Translations under genes and position numbers: made by a program
Source: Pyropia yezoensis
Lineage: Eukaryota; Rhodophyta; Bangiophyceae; Bangiales; Bangiaceae
Length of the DNA stretch: 64,000 nucleotides
Reading direction: 5' to 3'
Assembly: GCA_009829735.1 (NCBI GenBank)
Contig: CM020618.1
Coordinates: 24,227,346-24,291,345, forward strand
Shown here: piece after piece, positions 32,277 through 43,898 of the stretch
Layout: each line of letters starts with the position of its first letter
How positions within the stretch are numbered: the stretch's first letter is position 1
Notes under the pieces: model-generated
What the model saw: only the letters and a program-made list of their open reading frames with translations
Databases searched by the model: none
What the model was told of the DNA's origin: nothing

Positions 32277-34025
32277 CGTGGTCGGACCTCACGATGAGCT
32301 TGGAGCCTTCGAGGTATGGTCGGAGCAGTCGTACTGCCCATATGACCCCGAGGCATTCCCTCTCGGTTGCGCCATAGATACACTCCGCTGGGTTCGGCGC
32401 TCTGCTGTAGTACCCAACCGGGTGTAGCTCGGGGATGCTGTCATCGTTACCGATGACCACCTCTCCCTGTAACAGGGTACACCCGACTTGGGTATCACAT
32501 GCACCGACACCGACGACGAATGTTTTGTGTCGGTGTCGCAATGCCAACACGGGTGGTGACAGGAGTACCTGTTTGAGTGTTTCGCATGCCTCTTCTTCGG
32601 CTTGCGAAGGATGGTCGAGAGCCTTTGGTCAGGTGCTGCTAGTCAGAACAGTTAACGGTTTGGCTATCCGGGCGAAATCTTTAACGAACCGCCGGTATAC
32701 GGTGCACATCCCCAGGAAGCTCTTGAGCTGTGTCTGGGTGCTCAAGTTCCGGGCGTCCCAGAGTGCCCGGGTGTTTGCGTCGAGCACCCCCAGTTTGCCG
32801 GAGGTTATCTGGTGACCCAGGTACCCCACTGTCTGTCGGAAAAAGGCACATTTCTTCAGCCGCAGGGCTACCCTGGCGTTGCTCAACAGGGATACTACCT
32901 CGTCAACGTGGTTGACATGGTCATTCATGTTACGTGAGAAGACGATAACATCGTCGACGTACCCTGGGCAGTTAAGCCACTTCACTGCCGACAGTATAAT
33001 GTCGATAGCCCGCTGGAATGTAGCAGGTGCGTTGGACAATCCGAAGGGCATCCTGACGAGCTCATAAACCCCACTGTGACACACGAACGCTGTCTTGGGG
33101 ATATCCACCTCGGCTACCGGGATTTGCCAGTACCCGGCGTTGCAGTCAAAGGTGCTAAACACTGTGAATTCCCCCAGCGAGTAAATGCACTCGTCCATCC
33201 ATGGAAACGGATATGAATCCTTTTTGGTAACCAAGTTGAGTCATCGATAGTCGATGCAGAAGCAAGGTGTCTTGTCTTTCTTTGGTACAATCACTACTGG
33301 GGCTCCCCACTCCTATATGGAAGGTCGGATGACCTCGGCGTCCCTCATGCGCTTGACCTCCCAATCAGCGAAATCTCGTTGGAGAGGCCCGGCCCGGTGG
33401 GGCTGGGACCGGACTGGGCGGGCACCTGGTACGAGGTCGAAACGATGTTGGGTTGCCCCAATCGTTCCTAGGGCTCCGCCGGTCCACATGACTTCATTCT
33501 TCCTCAGCATCCGCCGTACCTCCTCGGCCATAGCGGGGTTGAGGTGGTCGAGGTCAGCCTCAGCCATTACCATCAAGGCCTCTTGGTCCTCGGTGGGCAT
33601 GTCTGTCATGGACGACTGAGGCTCCGAGTGTTCGGATGTCGGGGGTTCCCGGGGCAGCGTGCCCGTTACGGACAGGACCCCCAGTGGTGCTACTGGGTCT
33701 TCCTCACTTGGGGTGAGCATGTCCCCCTCGAACGGCTTCGCCGTTCCCAGGTGGGCCCCTTTGGGAAGGGTGACGGCCTCGTGCCGGTAGTTCGCCACCA
33801 CCACTAGCGGGGGTGTCCACGCTGGCATGTCAATGATACCATTGGCCAAGATGAGCCCGTGTCGCTTGTACGATGGCTCAGTAGTTTGTACCTGGCAGAG
33901 GCCTGCTAGGCCTCCGTTCACCGACCCACGGTCTCGGATAGTGGCTCGAAGCGGGTCCGCTGAGCCAACTGAAGAACCTTCGGCTCGTATACAGGGTAGA
34001 CTTCCGCTACGTTGACCTGGCTGCC
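32277..34025 (-). pseudogene. pol: Element E pol fragment: RT and RNase H
   Basis: Reverse transcriptase motifs remain on the minus strand: PFGLSNAPATFQRAIDI and YVDDVIVFSRN (the catalytic box with Val instead of Leu), then RNase H pieces (GACDTQVGC, ATERECLGV, RSDHE). Stops occur at about 33241, near 33313 and near 32628. A one-base loss near 33925 breaks the linker upstream of RT relative to the second copy at 54427-55083. It ends abruptly at 32277. Confidence 0.8.
34021..34025. repeat. Target site duplication CTGCC, left side of element C
   Basis: CTGCC directly precedes the TG of the LTR at 34026. The same five bases follow the LTR at 55503-55507, and also precede it at 55136-55140. Confidence 0.85.
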
Positions 34026-34387
34026 TGTAGCAATATGGTTGACCGTATTGTGACCCTCTATTAGGGGGGCTACTTCTAACCCTTATCTTTCAATTTGGGA
34101 GTCCGTACTGGTCACGGTATCTATAAGTAACGTATGACCAGAGGGACTAGCATCTTGGGGTGGAGGGTAATTAGTAGTGTCTCCGAGGGTTTATAACGAG
34201 GGGGCCGGCGGCGAATCCACCGCCGGCCAAGGTAGAACAACAAACCCCTCCCATTTGGGCTCTCATCTTGGTCCCGTGGCTTGCGCTCCAAGGACAGCAA
34301 CCTTGGCCTCCCGGTGACGTTGGTGCCGATCCCTCTTGCTGAGTGTTCCCTGAGAGTGGACGTGCAGCGGATACCGATTGTGCTACA
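34026..34387 (+). repeat. 5' LTR of element C
   Basis: The 362-bp LTR runs TGTAGCAATATGG to TTGTGCTACA. A TATA-like TTTATAA (34190-34196) is followed by a perfect GC hairpin (34203-34228). I count eight substitutions against the LTR at 55141-55502 (about 2.2%). Confidence 0.93.
34203..34228 (+). promoter_or_regulatory. GC hairpin just downstream of the LTR TATA-like box
   Basis: GGCCGGCGG pairs fully with CCGCCGGCC around an 8-nt loop. The copy in element A's LTR differs by one base in the stem but keeps pairing through a G-U wobble. It lies at or just after the expected transcription start. Confidence 0.55.
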
Positions 34388-34388
34388 T

Positions 34389-34406
34389 TGGTGGAGCTGC
34401 AGGGGA
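34389..34406 (+). other. Primer-binding site of element C
   Basis: The site reads TGGTGGAGCTGCAGGGGA, one base after the LTR, with one mismatch to the version in A, B2 and F. Confidence 0.8.
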
Positions 34407-34612
34407 CGGGTCTCCGTCACCCTTCTGGTGACGCCGTCTTCGGCCCTGGCGCACGGATAGGGATCCAGTCCTTTTCTTGTACTCGTTGTGCTGCGATCTG
34501 TTTGATTGTTTTCAGTGGTTGCGCTTGACTGCGATCTACGGTTACTCTGCCCCAACTACCTCCTCGCTCTCTTATTCGTGGTGACTGTTACGTCGGTTGA
34601 CTGATTGTGACT

Positions 34613-36794
34613 ATGTCTACCCAAGAGACGGGGAACGTTCAAGATGACGGATCGCCGTCGACGCCGACTCCGGAGGTGACTACGGGAGCCGGGATCGGTA
34701 ACCCGATCGAGAACATTGAGACGCCGATGCTCTCCGGTGCCGGATCGACGTTTGGTACGGCACGGACGGCCGGGGGCGGCGGACCGCCGCAACTTTCCTC
34801 TGCCGACCTCACGCCGCCGCTACCTTCACCAGGGGATTCCCTGATGGCATCATTAGCTCGCATCCAGGCCCGGTTCACCGGGCTTGACGCCCGTCAAGAG
34901 CGTACGAAGGACGCAATGGCTGTGCTGATGTCAGTCAGCACGCCATACGACGGTACCCCGTCGTGTTCCTCCCACACCGGTTCAGTTCGAACCGGCCGGA
35001 CTACTTTCGGAGTCCACCAGGGTCAACCCCGGTGTTGCTACTCCTGGACAACCCCCGGATACGGCGGGTTGTGGATCCGACTCGTCGGCTGAGTTGGAAC
35101 GTATCCATAAGGAGCGCCACGCTCGGAGCACCCAGAGCGGGCTCCGCGGACATGATCCGGCGGATACTTACGCCGGAACAGAGTCGGCGATGGGGGGAGG
35201 CGGTACCGTCTCGCAGTATCCCATCGACGAAGGGAGCCATGCAACTCGGGTACCCGAGGCGCCGACGCCGGAAGTTCCAGCGTCACTGGTGCATGCGATG
35301 ACAGCGCAGGTTAGTGCGAGCTTACTCAAGCGGATGGAGTCCGATGAGCTTACTCATCAATTGGCTAAGCGACTGGATATCCAGGACGCGGACACGGAGA
35401 TTGTCAACGAAGTCTTCAGGTCGGTACTGACTCCTGAACGTTATCGTTTGGATAACCGATCCACTACCGTATCGGAATCGATGCGTACGACCTCGCACCG
35501 AGCGATCCGCTCTATGCAGAGCCTTATGAAAGGAGTCCCTACGATCGGAGGCCCTAACGGACGCCCGTTGGCAGTCATTGGCTTCTTGACTAGCTTCAAG
35601 GCAGCCGCGGACAAGGCACTCGTCAACGAGGGGCTGGCACTGGAGATCCTCCCGTTCTTTGTGAATGAACGGGTCCGAGGCATCCTCCGCCAGGCATCCC
35701 CGATGCCGGGAATGAGGGTCTCAGCCACCCCCATGGATTAAAGTGGTATACTGAAGGAGCTGCTTAGCAGCTACCTCAGTGAGGACAAGTGCGAGGACCA
35801 CTATCGGGCCCTTCGCACTGCCACCGCCCAGTCCTGGGAGGATGAGGAGATGTTTGGACGCCGGATCCAAGAGCTCGACTACGAGCTGGGGAAGCTCCTC
35901 GGCGAAGAGGAACTACGAGCCATCCTGTTCGCAGGAGTACCCAACTACGTGCGGATATCGGCACGGGGAGTCAATACGGCTCGGACGGACTTCAGTCGAC
36001 TGATGCATATGTGCAAGTCCCTCGGAGACGCCTACCGGGTGCTACACCCGGAATGCGCCTTGGTGCCAAAGCCCAAGGGTGAGGGAGGCAAGCCCAGTCT
36101 CACCCAGGTAGCGAGGCAAGAGAAGGTGGAGCGTAAGGCCGCACCAGTACTGGTGGCGACCGAACATACCCCTACGGGGGAGGATGAACCTCTAGTCGAC
36201 CAACAGGGCCACCTGTTGCTACCGGCGACGCCGGTGATCTATGAGCATGGGACGGTAGCGTACATCGCTCCGGCTGGGACCCAGTTCCAGGTCAACGAGG
36301 GAGCAGGACGGCGCGTCCCGTATGTGGGGACTACGGGGTATGCCCCGGTTACGGGTAATCCCCACCAACCCCTGCCGACGTGGGCAGTGCGTACGGAGGC
36401 ACCTCCGCACATCGCTGGTAGAACCAACCGGCTGAGGGAGTCCATGTTCCGGTTGGCACCGGGACCCAAGGCCTACCAAGGGGCGGGCACTCGGGCGCCC
36501 GAGGCAGGCAACCGGACCTATGGAGCCAACCCGACGCGGACGCCCGGGACGGCCGGCACGTCCGGATGTATGTTGTGCGGAGACCTCCAACACTGGGTGT
36601 CCGCATGCCCACTCATCCCGGAGAAGTCTCGACGGGCAGCGGCGCAACAAAAGGCATCCATTGGGGGGTATTCCGCCGGAGGCCCGGCACTGGGTAGGCA
36701 GCAAGCTCCAGGAGGAGTACTGGCAGTCGAGGAGGCACCTCCTCTCCCGGATATCCCGGAAGATAGTACCCGGCAGAGTGCGGGAAACGAGTAA
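34613..36794 (+). pseudogene. gag: Element C gag, one frameshift and one premature stop
   Basis: The ATG is at 34613 and TAA at 36792-36794. It encodes a Pro/Thr-rich N-terminus, a capsid-like core and the CCHC knuckle CMLCGDLQHWVSAC. A frame change lies between about 34930 and 35090, and a TAA at 35739-35741 interrupts where A and E read a tyrosine codon. The 3' part from 35742 is open to the frameshift site. The downstream segment (35850-36794) alone is 314 codons. Confidence 0.85.
36782..36788 (+). promoter_or_regulatory. -1 frameshift site GGGAAAC (C)
   Basis: G GGA AAC is read in the gag frame two codons before TAA (36792-36794). Pol is open in the -1 frame. Downstream, 36817-36824 (CTGGGGTG) can pair with 36837-36844 (CACCCCAG). 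This spacing is longer than usual for a stimulatory structure, so its role is uncertain. Confidence 0.75.
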
Positions 36795-39700
36795 GAGGAA
36801 GGACGATCCGGGGTCGCTGGGGTGACCCTAGCAAGCCACCCCAGACGGCCGCGGGGAAAGCCCCACAGAGAGCGCGGTTGAGCCGACGCCGCATCAACCC
36901 CCGGGTACACCTTCCGGCCCCGACGACACGGCGCCAGGAGATTGATGACCAACCACCAAGGTTGGGAGGAGAGCACGGGAAGCCCCGTCACATGGAACCA
37001 TATAAGGGCCCTGGTCAGGATGCCCGAGCTACACCGGATATCGGTGTAGGCCACGTACTGTTCACCTTGGAGAACTTCAAGGTATCAGCCACACTGGGGG
37101 TTGACCCCCAGTCGACCCGATCGTATTACCCTGTACTGGATACAGGGGCTGCACTTAACCTGATCCGGAAGGATACCCTCCCGGACAAGTGGCTCCCGCG
37201 AGTCAGAGTTGCTCGGGGGCCCACGATCAAGGATGCAAATGGTCGTCTCATTCGTACGACCGCAGCGATGTCGCTGCAGGTCACCATTGGGGAACTTACT
37301 ACGGAAGTTGACTTCCTGGTGTGTGAGACTCTATCTGTGCCCTGCATACTGGGGTGCACCTTCATCAACGTCCACGTTGATGCAATCCGGCCGGGCCGGA
37401 GAACCGTCGAGCCGCAAGAGGCCGAGGGGACGAAGAGGACAGACAGCTATCGTCAGGGACCTGACGCTACAAGGGAGCCACGTTAACGTGGCTGAGGTAT
37501 ACGCCAACGTAGAACCGAAGACACTCCGGCTGGCCAAGCGGACTCGCTTTGAGCTGTCATCGGAGACCGTCCTCCCGGTTAACTGTGACCTCGCAGGCAT
37601 CTGCAGAGTCCAGTCCAACCTACGAACCTACAAGCGCAATGGGTTGACCATGGCCAACGGCATCGTAGACCTCCCAGCAGGGGGGTCATCACTGTTCGTG
37701 ATGGCGAACTATCGCCGTAAAGCAGTCACCCTTCCGAAAGGAACTATCCTCGGGACTGCAGAGCTCTACTAAGGAGACATCCTTACCCCTGACAACGAAG
37801 TTCAAGTGAAACCACTTGAGGTACTGGCGGTCGCCGAGACCACGAAGCGGCAGCAACCCGATGACGGGAAGCCTAACCCATCGACAGCTCCAGCGGACCT
37901 GCCGCCAAAGGACCAAGAAGCCTTGAAGGCACTTGCCGAGGCTGACCTCGACCACCTTCCCCATTCGATAGCGGAAGGGGTACGACGGATGCTAAGAAGG
38001 CATGACGTCATGTGGACCGGTGGGGCGCTGGGTACCATTGGGGCAACCCAACACCGTATAGACCTGGTACCAGGTGCTCAACCGGCGCGGTCGCGACCGC
38101 ATCGCGCGGGACCTATGCAAAGAGAGATCGTTGATGGAGAAGTAAAGTGGATGAGCGAAGCTAAGGTGATCCGACCTTCGATGTCGGAGTGGGGCGCCCC
38201 AGTCGTTATTGTACCGAAGAAAGATCAAACTACTCGGTTCTGCATCGATTATCGATGCCTCAACTTGGTCACCAAGAAAGACTCATACCCTTTACCAAGG
38301 ATGGACGAGTGCATCGACTCGCTAGGGGAGGCCACACTGTCTACCACTATCGACTGCAATGCCGGGTACTGGCAGATCCCAGTTGCGGAGGAGGATATCC
38401 CCAAGACGGCGTTCGTCTGTCACAGCGGCTTGTACGAGTTCCCAAGGATGCCCTTCGGATTGTCCAACGCCCCCGCCACATTCCAGCGGGCCATCGAAAT
38501 TGTACTGTCGGGAGTTAAGTGGCGGAACTGCCTGGTATACCTGGACGATGTCATCGTCTTCTCGCGTAACATGGATGACCATGTCCAACATGTCGACGAG
38601 GTACTCACCCTCTTGCGGAACGCCGGGGTAACCCTGCGCCTCAAGAAGTGCGCCTTCTTTCAGCAGAGAGTTGAGTGTCTTGGTCACCAGATCACACAAG
38701 GTAAACTGGGAGTGCTCGAGGCTAGTACCCGGGCACTCCGGGATGCGCGATACCCGACCACCCAGACACAGCTGAAAAGCTTCCTGGGGATGTGCAACGT
38801 ATACCGACGGTTCGTCAAGGACTTCGCTCGTATAGCCAGACCGTTAACGGTTCTGACGAGCAGTGCCTTGCCAAAGGTATTCCAACCTCCCTTGCCAAGC
38901 GAAGGAGAGGCATTCGAGCTGCACAAGCAAGCTCTGCTAGCCCCACCCGTGCTTGCGTTGCCGCATAAACGCGGGACCTTCGTCATCGACGTCGATGCCT
39001 GCGATACCCAAGTGGGATGCACCCTGTTACAGGGAGAGACCATCATCGGTAACGAAAATGCTATACCGGACCTACATCCGGTAGGGTACTTCCGCCGTAC
39101 TCGACCCGGCTGAGCGCAACTATAGTGCCACCGAGCGCGAGTGTTTCGGAGTCATATGGGCAGTGCAACTGCTCCGACCATACCTGGAAGGTTCCAGGTT
39201 CATCGTGAGGTCCGACCACGAACCTTTACGAATGCTTCTTAACCTTGGTGACAAGGATTCCGACAGCCACTGTCGGCTAGCTCGGTGGAGGCTAAAGATG
39301 GCAAAGCACGAGTACCGGACCATATATGAGGCCGGCTCTAGCCATCATCTGGGAGACGCGCTGGCGCGACTCGATACACCGAGCGGGGATACCCGACAGG
39401 TGGACGAGGACATCCCGGTTGTACCAGTGTGCATGGTGGGTAATGCCACCCAAGGTATAATTGACCATACCATGGCACACTTTGCGTGCCCATTGACCCT
39501 CGCGGACTTCCGCGAGGCACAGGCCGATGACGATGACTGTAAACGCCATCGTGCTATCCTCCTGGCCGGCACGGCCGACATCTTCTCCGAGAACGAGGAC
39601 GGACTCATATACCGGCGGACACCCGCCGATGGTCGGCATGAGGTCGTGGTTCTAATGTCCTTACGACAAGCCGTCATGCAACGAGAACACGAGAACCCCA

Positions 39701-40572
39701 CAGCCGGACACCCGGGAGGTTCGCGCATGTTCGCAGCAATGCGAAGGTTCTTCTACTGGCCAGCAATGGCCGTCGACGTAATCGACCACATGCGGGGATG
39801 CTACCCGTGTGCACGGAATCGTATGAGTCTTCATAGGCGGGCATCCGCTATGAAACTATTCCCCCCGGATGGGCCCAACGAGCAAGTCGCTATTGACATA
39901 CTCGGACTGCTTCCGGTAACGGAAGAAGGGAACAGGTACATCCTTGTCATGTCTGACCGGTTCACTAAGCTGTCACGAGCGGCAGCCATCCCGAATGATA
40001 CGGCGTACACCATCATGAACGCAGTGGTTGACCACTGGATCAGTGCTTACGGAGTAATGAAGCAACTCCTCTCCGATAACGGAGCAAACCTTACGTCAGC
40101 CATCTGCAATAAGGTCCTGGGCATGTTCGGCAACGAACCCCGTCGGGCATCCGACTACCACCCGCAATCCAACGGACAGGTGCAGCGGTTCAACCGCATC
40201 ATCTTCAAGATGCTCAAATGCCATGTGGCAGAGCACACGAAAACGTGGGACAGGCTTCTGTCCGTCTTGACCCTGGCATACAGTGCCAGGCCCCACTGGA
40301 GTACCAGCATTGCCCCACTGGAATGGGTGATGCCGATGGGCGTCGGGATCCTGATGCTGCCACCGGGCAGAATCACTCGGTATGACATACCGAAGGGCCG
40401 ACCGGCCGAACGGATCCAATTAGCTTGGTTGGCCAAGCTATCGTGGATGATACCGAAGCTGAAGGGTGCCCTTGACAGTAAACAACTTCGATACAAGAAG
40501 AACTTTGACGCTACGGCTACGCAACGCAACACTGGTAACAGGACTGGGTCTTCATCAGACACAAGATGTTCC
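36785..40572 (+). pseudogene. pol: Element C pol, upstream part (protease to integrase)
   Basis: Protease (LDTGAALNLIRKD), reverse transcriptase (CLVYLDDVIVF), RNase H and integrase are all recognisable. The frame is broken by a one-base change near 37435, a TAA at 37770-37772, a one-base loss near 39100 and another shift near 40530. The integrase zinc finger (HENPTAGH, CYPCARN) and first two core acids (AIDILG, SDNGANLTS) are present. The third is changed: GQVQRFN has Gln where the catalytic Glu is expected. The coding sequence is cut at 40572 by B2 and resumes at 50636. Confidence 0.88.
40568..40572. repeat. Target site duplication GTTCC, left side of B2
   Basis: GTTCC ends at the base before the LTR (40573) and recurs at 50631-50635 directly after the other LTR. 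Confidence 0.95.
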
Positions 40573-41207
40573 TGTAACGTTATGGCCCTATCGGACCCCA
40601 CAACCACCACACACAGGAAACCACAGACTGGCCAGGAAGGAACAGGTAAGAGCCCAAGCGTGGTCCACTCGCCCACCCCGTCAGAGGTAAAGGTAACAAG
40701 GACAAAAGCCCGAGGGAGCAAGAACCCAAAGCACTGTTGATTTTACAAGATGGCCCTGGAGAGACCCCGGAGCTACCCTCAAGAACCTCCCCCCCTGGCC
40801 CCTCCAGGGGCCCACAGCGGGGCCCCCAGAGGGCGCCCCCCGGCGGGCCTAATGCCAGCAAGGCATCGGCCACTCACCGGGCCAACTATCGAAAAGTAAG
40901 CGAAAATCTCCCCACACACAAATGTCAATCCCCAGAAAAAACCCAGTGGGAAAAAAGGGGAAAGACACGAAATCACGCAAGGATAACAAATACGAAAATC
41001 AAGTACACCACAAAGGGGTCAGCAAGCCCACAACCCGGGCAAGTCCTCCAGTCGGGTGGGCCAATCAGGGCTCCGGGTGTGTCGCCACAACACCGGGCCA
41101 CGTGCCCAAGGATCCCCGGCCAGCGTAGGGTTCCACGTACCACTGCCGGCCGAGTCCCAAGTCACCTCACCGAGGGCCCGCCTGTCCCCAAAGGCCAGAA
41201 CGCCACA
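40573..41207 (-). repeat. 3' LTR of B2
   Basis: The 635-bp LTR is, on the minus strand, TGTGGCG to ATAACGTTACA. The adjoining bases 41208-41220 are the polypurine tract read on minus. Confidence 0.95.
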
Positions 41208-41898
41208 AGGCCCCCTCACTAGGGCCGAGCGTCCCGCCGGCCAGTTGGGTCCAATGCGTCAGCTGGCCGAGGGGAGGGACCAGTGGAGATACCACCGGCT
41301 ACCCACGCGACCAGTAGGGGTCAGATGGACGGTCCAGAACAGAGAGAGGCACAGTCTCGCGGTCCGCAAGGGCCAGATGGAGTCCGACCGGGTCATCACG
41401 CGCGGAGGGAGGAGAGTAGAGAGGGGATGGGGAGTGGGACTGTGCGGGGTGCAGGAGAGTAGCGAGGGGTGTAGGGGGTGCGTGTGTGTGGGGTGTGCGT
41501 GGGTGTGGTGTGTGCGCCGGCGTGGCCCCCGCCCGGTGTCTGCCTGTATGCCCCCCCCCCCCACCCCCTAGGACGCAGCGCGTTAGGGGTAGGGGTGAGA
41601 GGCGGCACGCAGGGGGCCGCGCCAGCGAGATGGGGGACAAACCGGGCCAGAACCGAGGGTTGTCACTACTTAACCGGACCCCCTCTGGTCCAGCATGGTC
41701 GTCTCTTCCCCTAGCCACCTCACCTGTCTCCTCGTGTCCACGCTGGCCCCGGCGGATCCACCTTTCCCTCGGGGTCCTTCTTCTCCTCGTACCTCTTCTC
41801 CTCCACCCTGTCCACCTGGTCCACCACTTTCTCCTCCTCCCCTCCACCTCGCGGTGCTGATCCTTGTTGGCCCTGACGGGCCCGTGTAGTGGGACAAG
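41208..41898. other. Upstream region of the antisense ORF (B2)
   Basis: Reading on plus toward the ORF there is a GT-rich stretch (41470-41520), a C12 run (41551-41562), and a pyrimidine-rich stretch of about 170 bases (41695-41865) just before the ATG. It matches the B1 region base for base over most of its length. Confidence 0.5.
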
Positions 41899-43539
41899 AT
41901 GGACGTTGACCGGGGCAGCGGGACTAGTTCGACTCAAGGGCCCACCGGGGGCCACGACGACCATGCCGCGGGTCAAGAGGAAGAAGGCGCGGGCCAGTTG
42001 TACGTCGACGTGGTCGGTATGGTCCCGGGGAACTTCACGCCCGGGGCCCGCGAAGCTTGGGGTCGAGAACAGGCCCGTGGCTGGGTCACGACGACTTCGG
42101 CACACGCTTCTTTCCGGGCCATTGACGGGCCCATGGTGGGGAACTCCTTTCGTAAGCAGATGGCCAAGTTGCCCGAGGCGCGGGTCCCGATGAGGGCAGA
42201 CCGGGCCAACTCGATCACAGTGGTCCGTCACTCCGGCGAGGTGGGCTACGTGACCCGGTACAAGAATGTGCGGGCCAAGATGGAACAGTTGGGGTCTCCC
42301 ATGCCGATGGCACCCATGGCCCAATACGTTCTCGCGGCCCCCCCGTTCCTGGACCACGACTGCTTCCAGGCGGACCCCAAGGACCTGGTTACGAATCGTC
42401 ACCACCGGGACAAGATGGGCTTCCTCGTGGACTACCACCAGCAAGAGTTCCCTGGCTGTCCCGTTGGCGTCAGGGCCCTTCATTACGTGCGGGTCCCTCA
42501 CTGGTTCAAGGGTGTCGACATTCCGTTTGGGTCCGTGATCGCGCTTCCCGTGGTCCATTGCTACTTCCGGGACATGCTAAGGGCCAACGATTTGTTCACG
42601 TGGAACGTCTTCAAGTCCGAATGGGCCGTGACGGCCGGGGTCTTCCTGCTCAACGAGGCCCTGTGCGGGGCCAAGCCTTGGCTCTACTCTCGGACCTTGC
42701 GCACGTGGATCCGGCGCGTGACCCCGGAGTTCATCTGCCAGAACCGTGACGGGCCAGTCGCCGCGGCGGCGAGGGACCTGAAGGTCCTCCTCGACTTGCT
42801 GGACCAAGTAACCCCTGTCGCCGGTCTGGAGGCCCGTCTTCTCCGTGAGCGTGGCCCTGATCGGATCCGTTCGACATGGATCAAGGTCTCTTTCGAGTCG
42901 GTGGCCGGGGTCTGGTCAGCAGTTGTCCATGAGGACTTGACCCCGCTGGCCCTTCCGTATTCTTCCGATGTTCTCGAGAGCCGTACGATCCTGGCCAGGG
43001 ACTGTGACGCGGGACCAGCGGATCATTCTGGCTCCCTAGACCCGGGCGTCCGCCATCTCGGGGTCTCGTCGGGGTCAACTGGTGGTCGCCGGACTCCCGT
43101 GTCGGGTCCTACTGTTCTTGTAGTCAACCTCCTGGGCCACGGTGATGTCCCGGATTCGGACCTGGCGGAGCTAGAGTGGCAGCTCCCCCCCTTGTCCGCG
43201 CTGGCCCTCCGAGGTCTTATCGGCGGATCCGTGGGGCAGTTGGATTCGGCCCGGGTGGGCCCAGTGGTTGCCGCAAGCCTTTACACTTTGGTCAATGTTG
43301 GGTCACGTGCGGCCAAGTGGACCCGAGCTCAAGCGAATTTGGACACCCCGGACTACAAGGCCCTCCTGGATATCGTGGACCGTAACGGGCTACGTACGGA
43401 CCTGGCCCATGAGCTGGGCGAGGCCACCAAGATGGCCCAGAACGAGTGGCGGGGCGAGGCTCCGGGGTCCCGTGTGCGTGGTCGGGACGATATGGACCCG
43501 GAAGAGGATCCGCGTGCGGAGACTCGTGGCCGTTACTAA
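41899..43539 (+). CDS. Antisense ORF of element B2, 546 aa, function unknown
   Basis: The ORF has the same length as the B1 copy and no frame damage, although gag and pol of this same element are damaged. It runs from ATG 41899 to TAA 43539, opposite to pol and converging on it. Residue differences from B1 are scattered (for example Tyr for Ser in LVDYHQQ, and PWLYSRTLRTW). No membrane segment, signal peptide or known catalytic motif is visible. C-terminal features shared with the element C antisense ORF include a Trp followed by a PP pair and an Ala-Leu pair, then a Leu-Val-rich helical stretch. Roles as an RNA- or particle-binding accessory protein, or as a regulator made from its own promoter, are speculation. 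Confidence 0.85.
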   Translation: MDVDRGSGTSSTQGPTGGHDDHAAGQEEEGAGQLYVDVVGMVPGNFTPGAREAWGREQARGWVTTTSAHASFRAIDGPMVGNSFRKQMAKLPEARVPMRADRANSITVVRHSGEVGYVTRYKNVRAKMEQLGSPMPMAPMAQYVLAAPPFLDHDCFQADPKDLVTNRHHRDKMGFLVDYHQQEFPGCPVGVRALHYVRVPHWFKGVDIPFGSVIALPVVHCYFRDMLRANDLFTWNVFKSEWAVTAGVFLLNEALCGAKPWLYSRTLRTWIRRVTPEFICQNRDGPVAAAARDLKVLLDLLDQVTPVAGLEARLLRERGPDRIRSTWIKVSFESVAGVWSAVVHEDLTPLALPYSSDVLESRTILARDCDAGPADHSGSLDPGVRHLGVSSGSTGGRRTPVSGPTVLVVNLLGHGDVPDSDLAELEWQLPPLSALALRGLIGGSVGQLDSARVGPVVAASLYTLVNVGSRAAKWTRAQANLDTPDYKALLDIVDRNGLRTDLAHELGEATKMAQNEWRGEAPGSRVRGRDDMDPEEDPRAETRGRY

Positions 43540-43898
43540 GCGATCTTTGTAGTCTGGTGGGTCGTCATCTTGGCTGTCCCTTTTCTTCTTTTTCTTCTTG
43601 AGTGTGCTTGGCCCTCTCTCCATGATATTGTAATCCACAAAGGTCCGTCTTGCGTCTTATCTTCTTGTAGCAGTGGGGCCTAAGTGGTCTTGGAGCATAC
43701 CGGGTCTTTGGGGTTGAGAGGGATTTGTGGGAGCCGGACTGAAGGGGTTCCAAAAAATAGGGTTCAACATGGATAATCTTGAGGTACTCCCCCCTTTCTC
43801 TTTTCCCGTCCTCCTGTCAAGTACAGACCCCCTTGATTCATATGTAAGGGGTCCTGATATCCATAGGGATTACCTTAATGGGGGACAGAGGAGAGAGG

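Noticed and set aside
41475-41565. GT-rich and C-run DNA as a possible telomere-like repeat
   Set aside because: No regular unit; it is a fixed part of the family B element and is also in B1.
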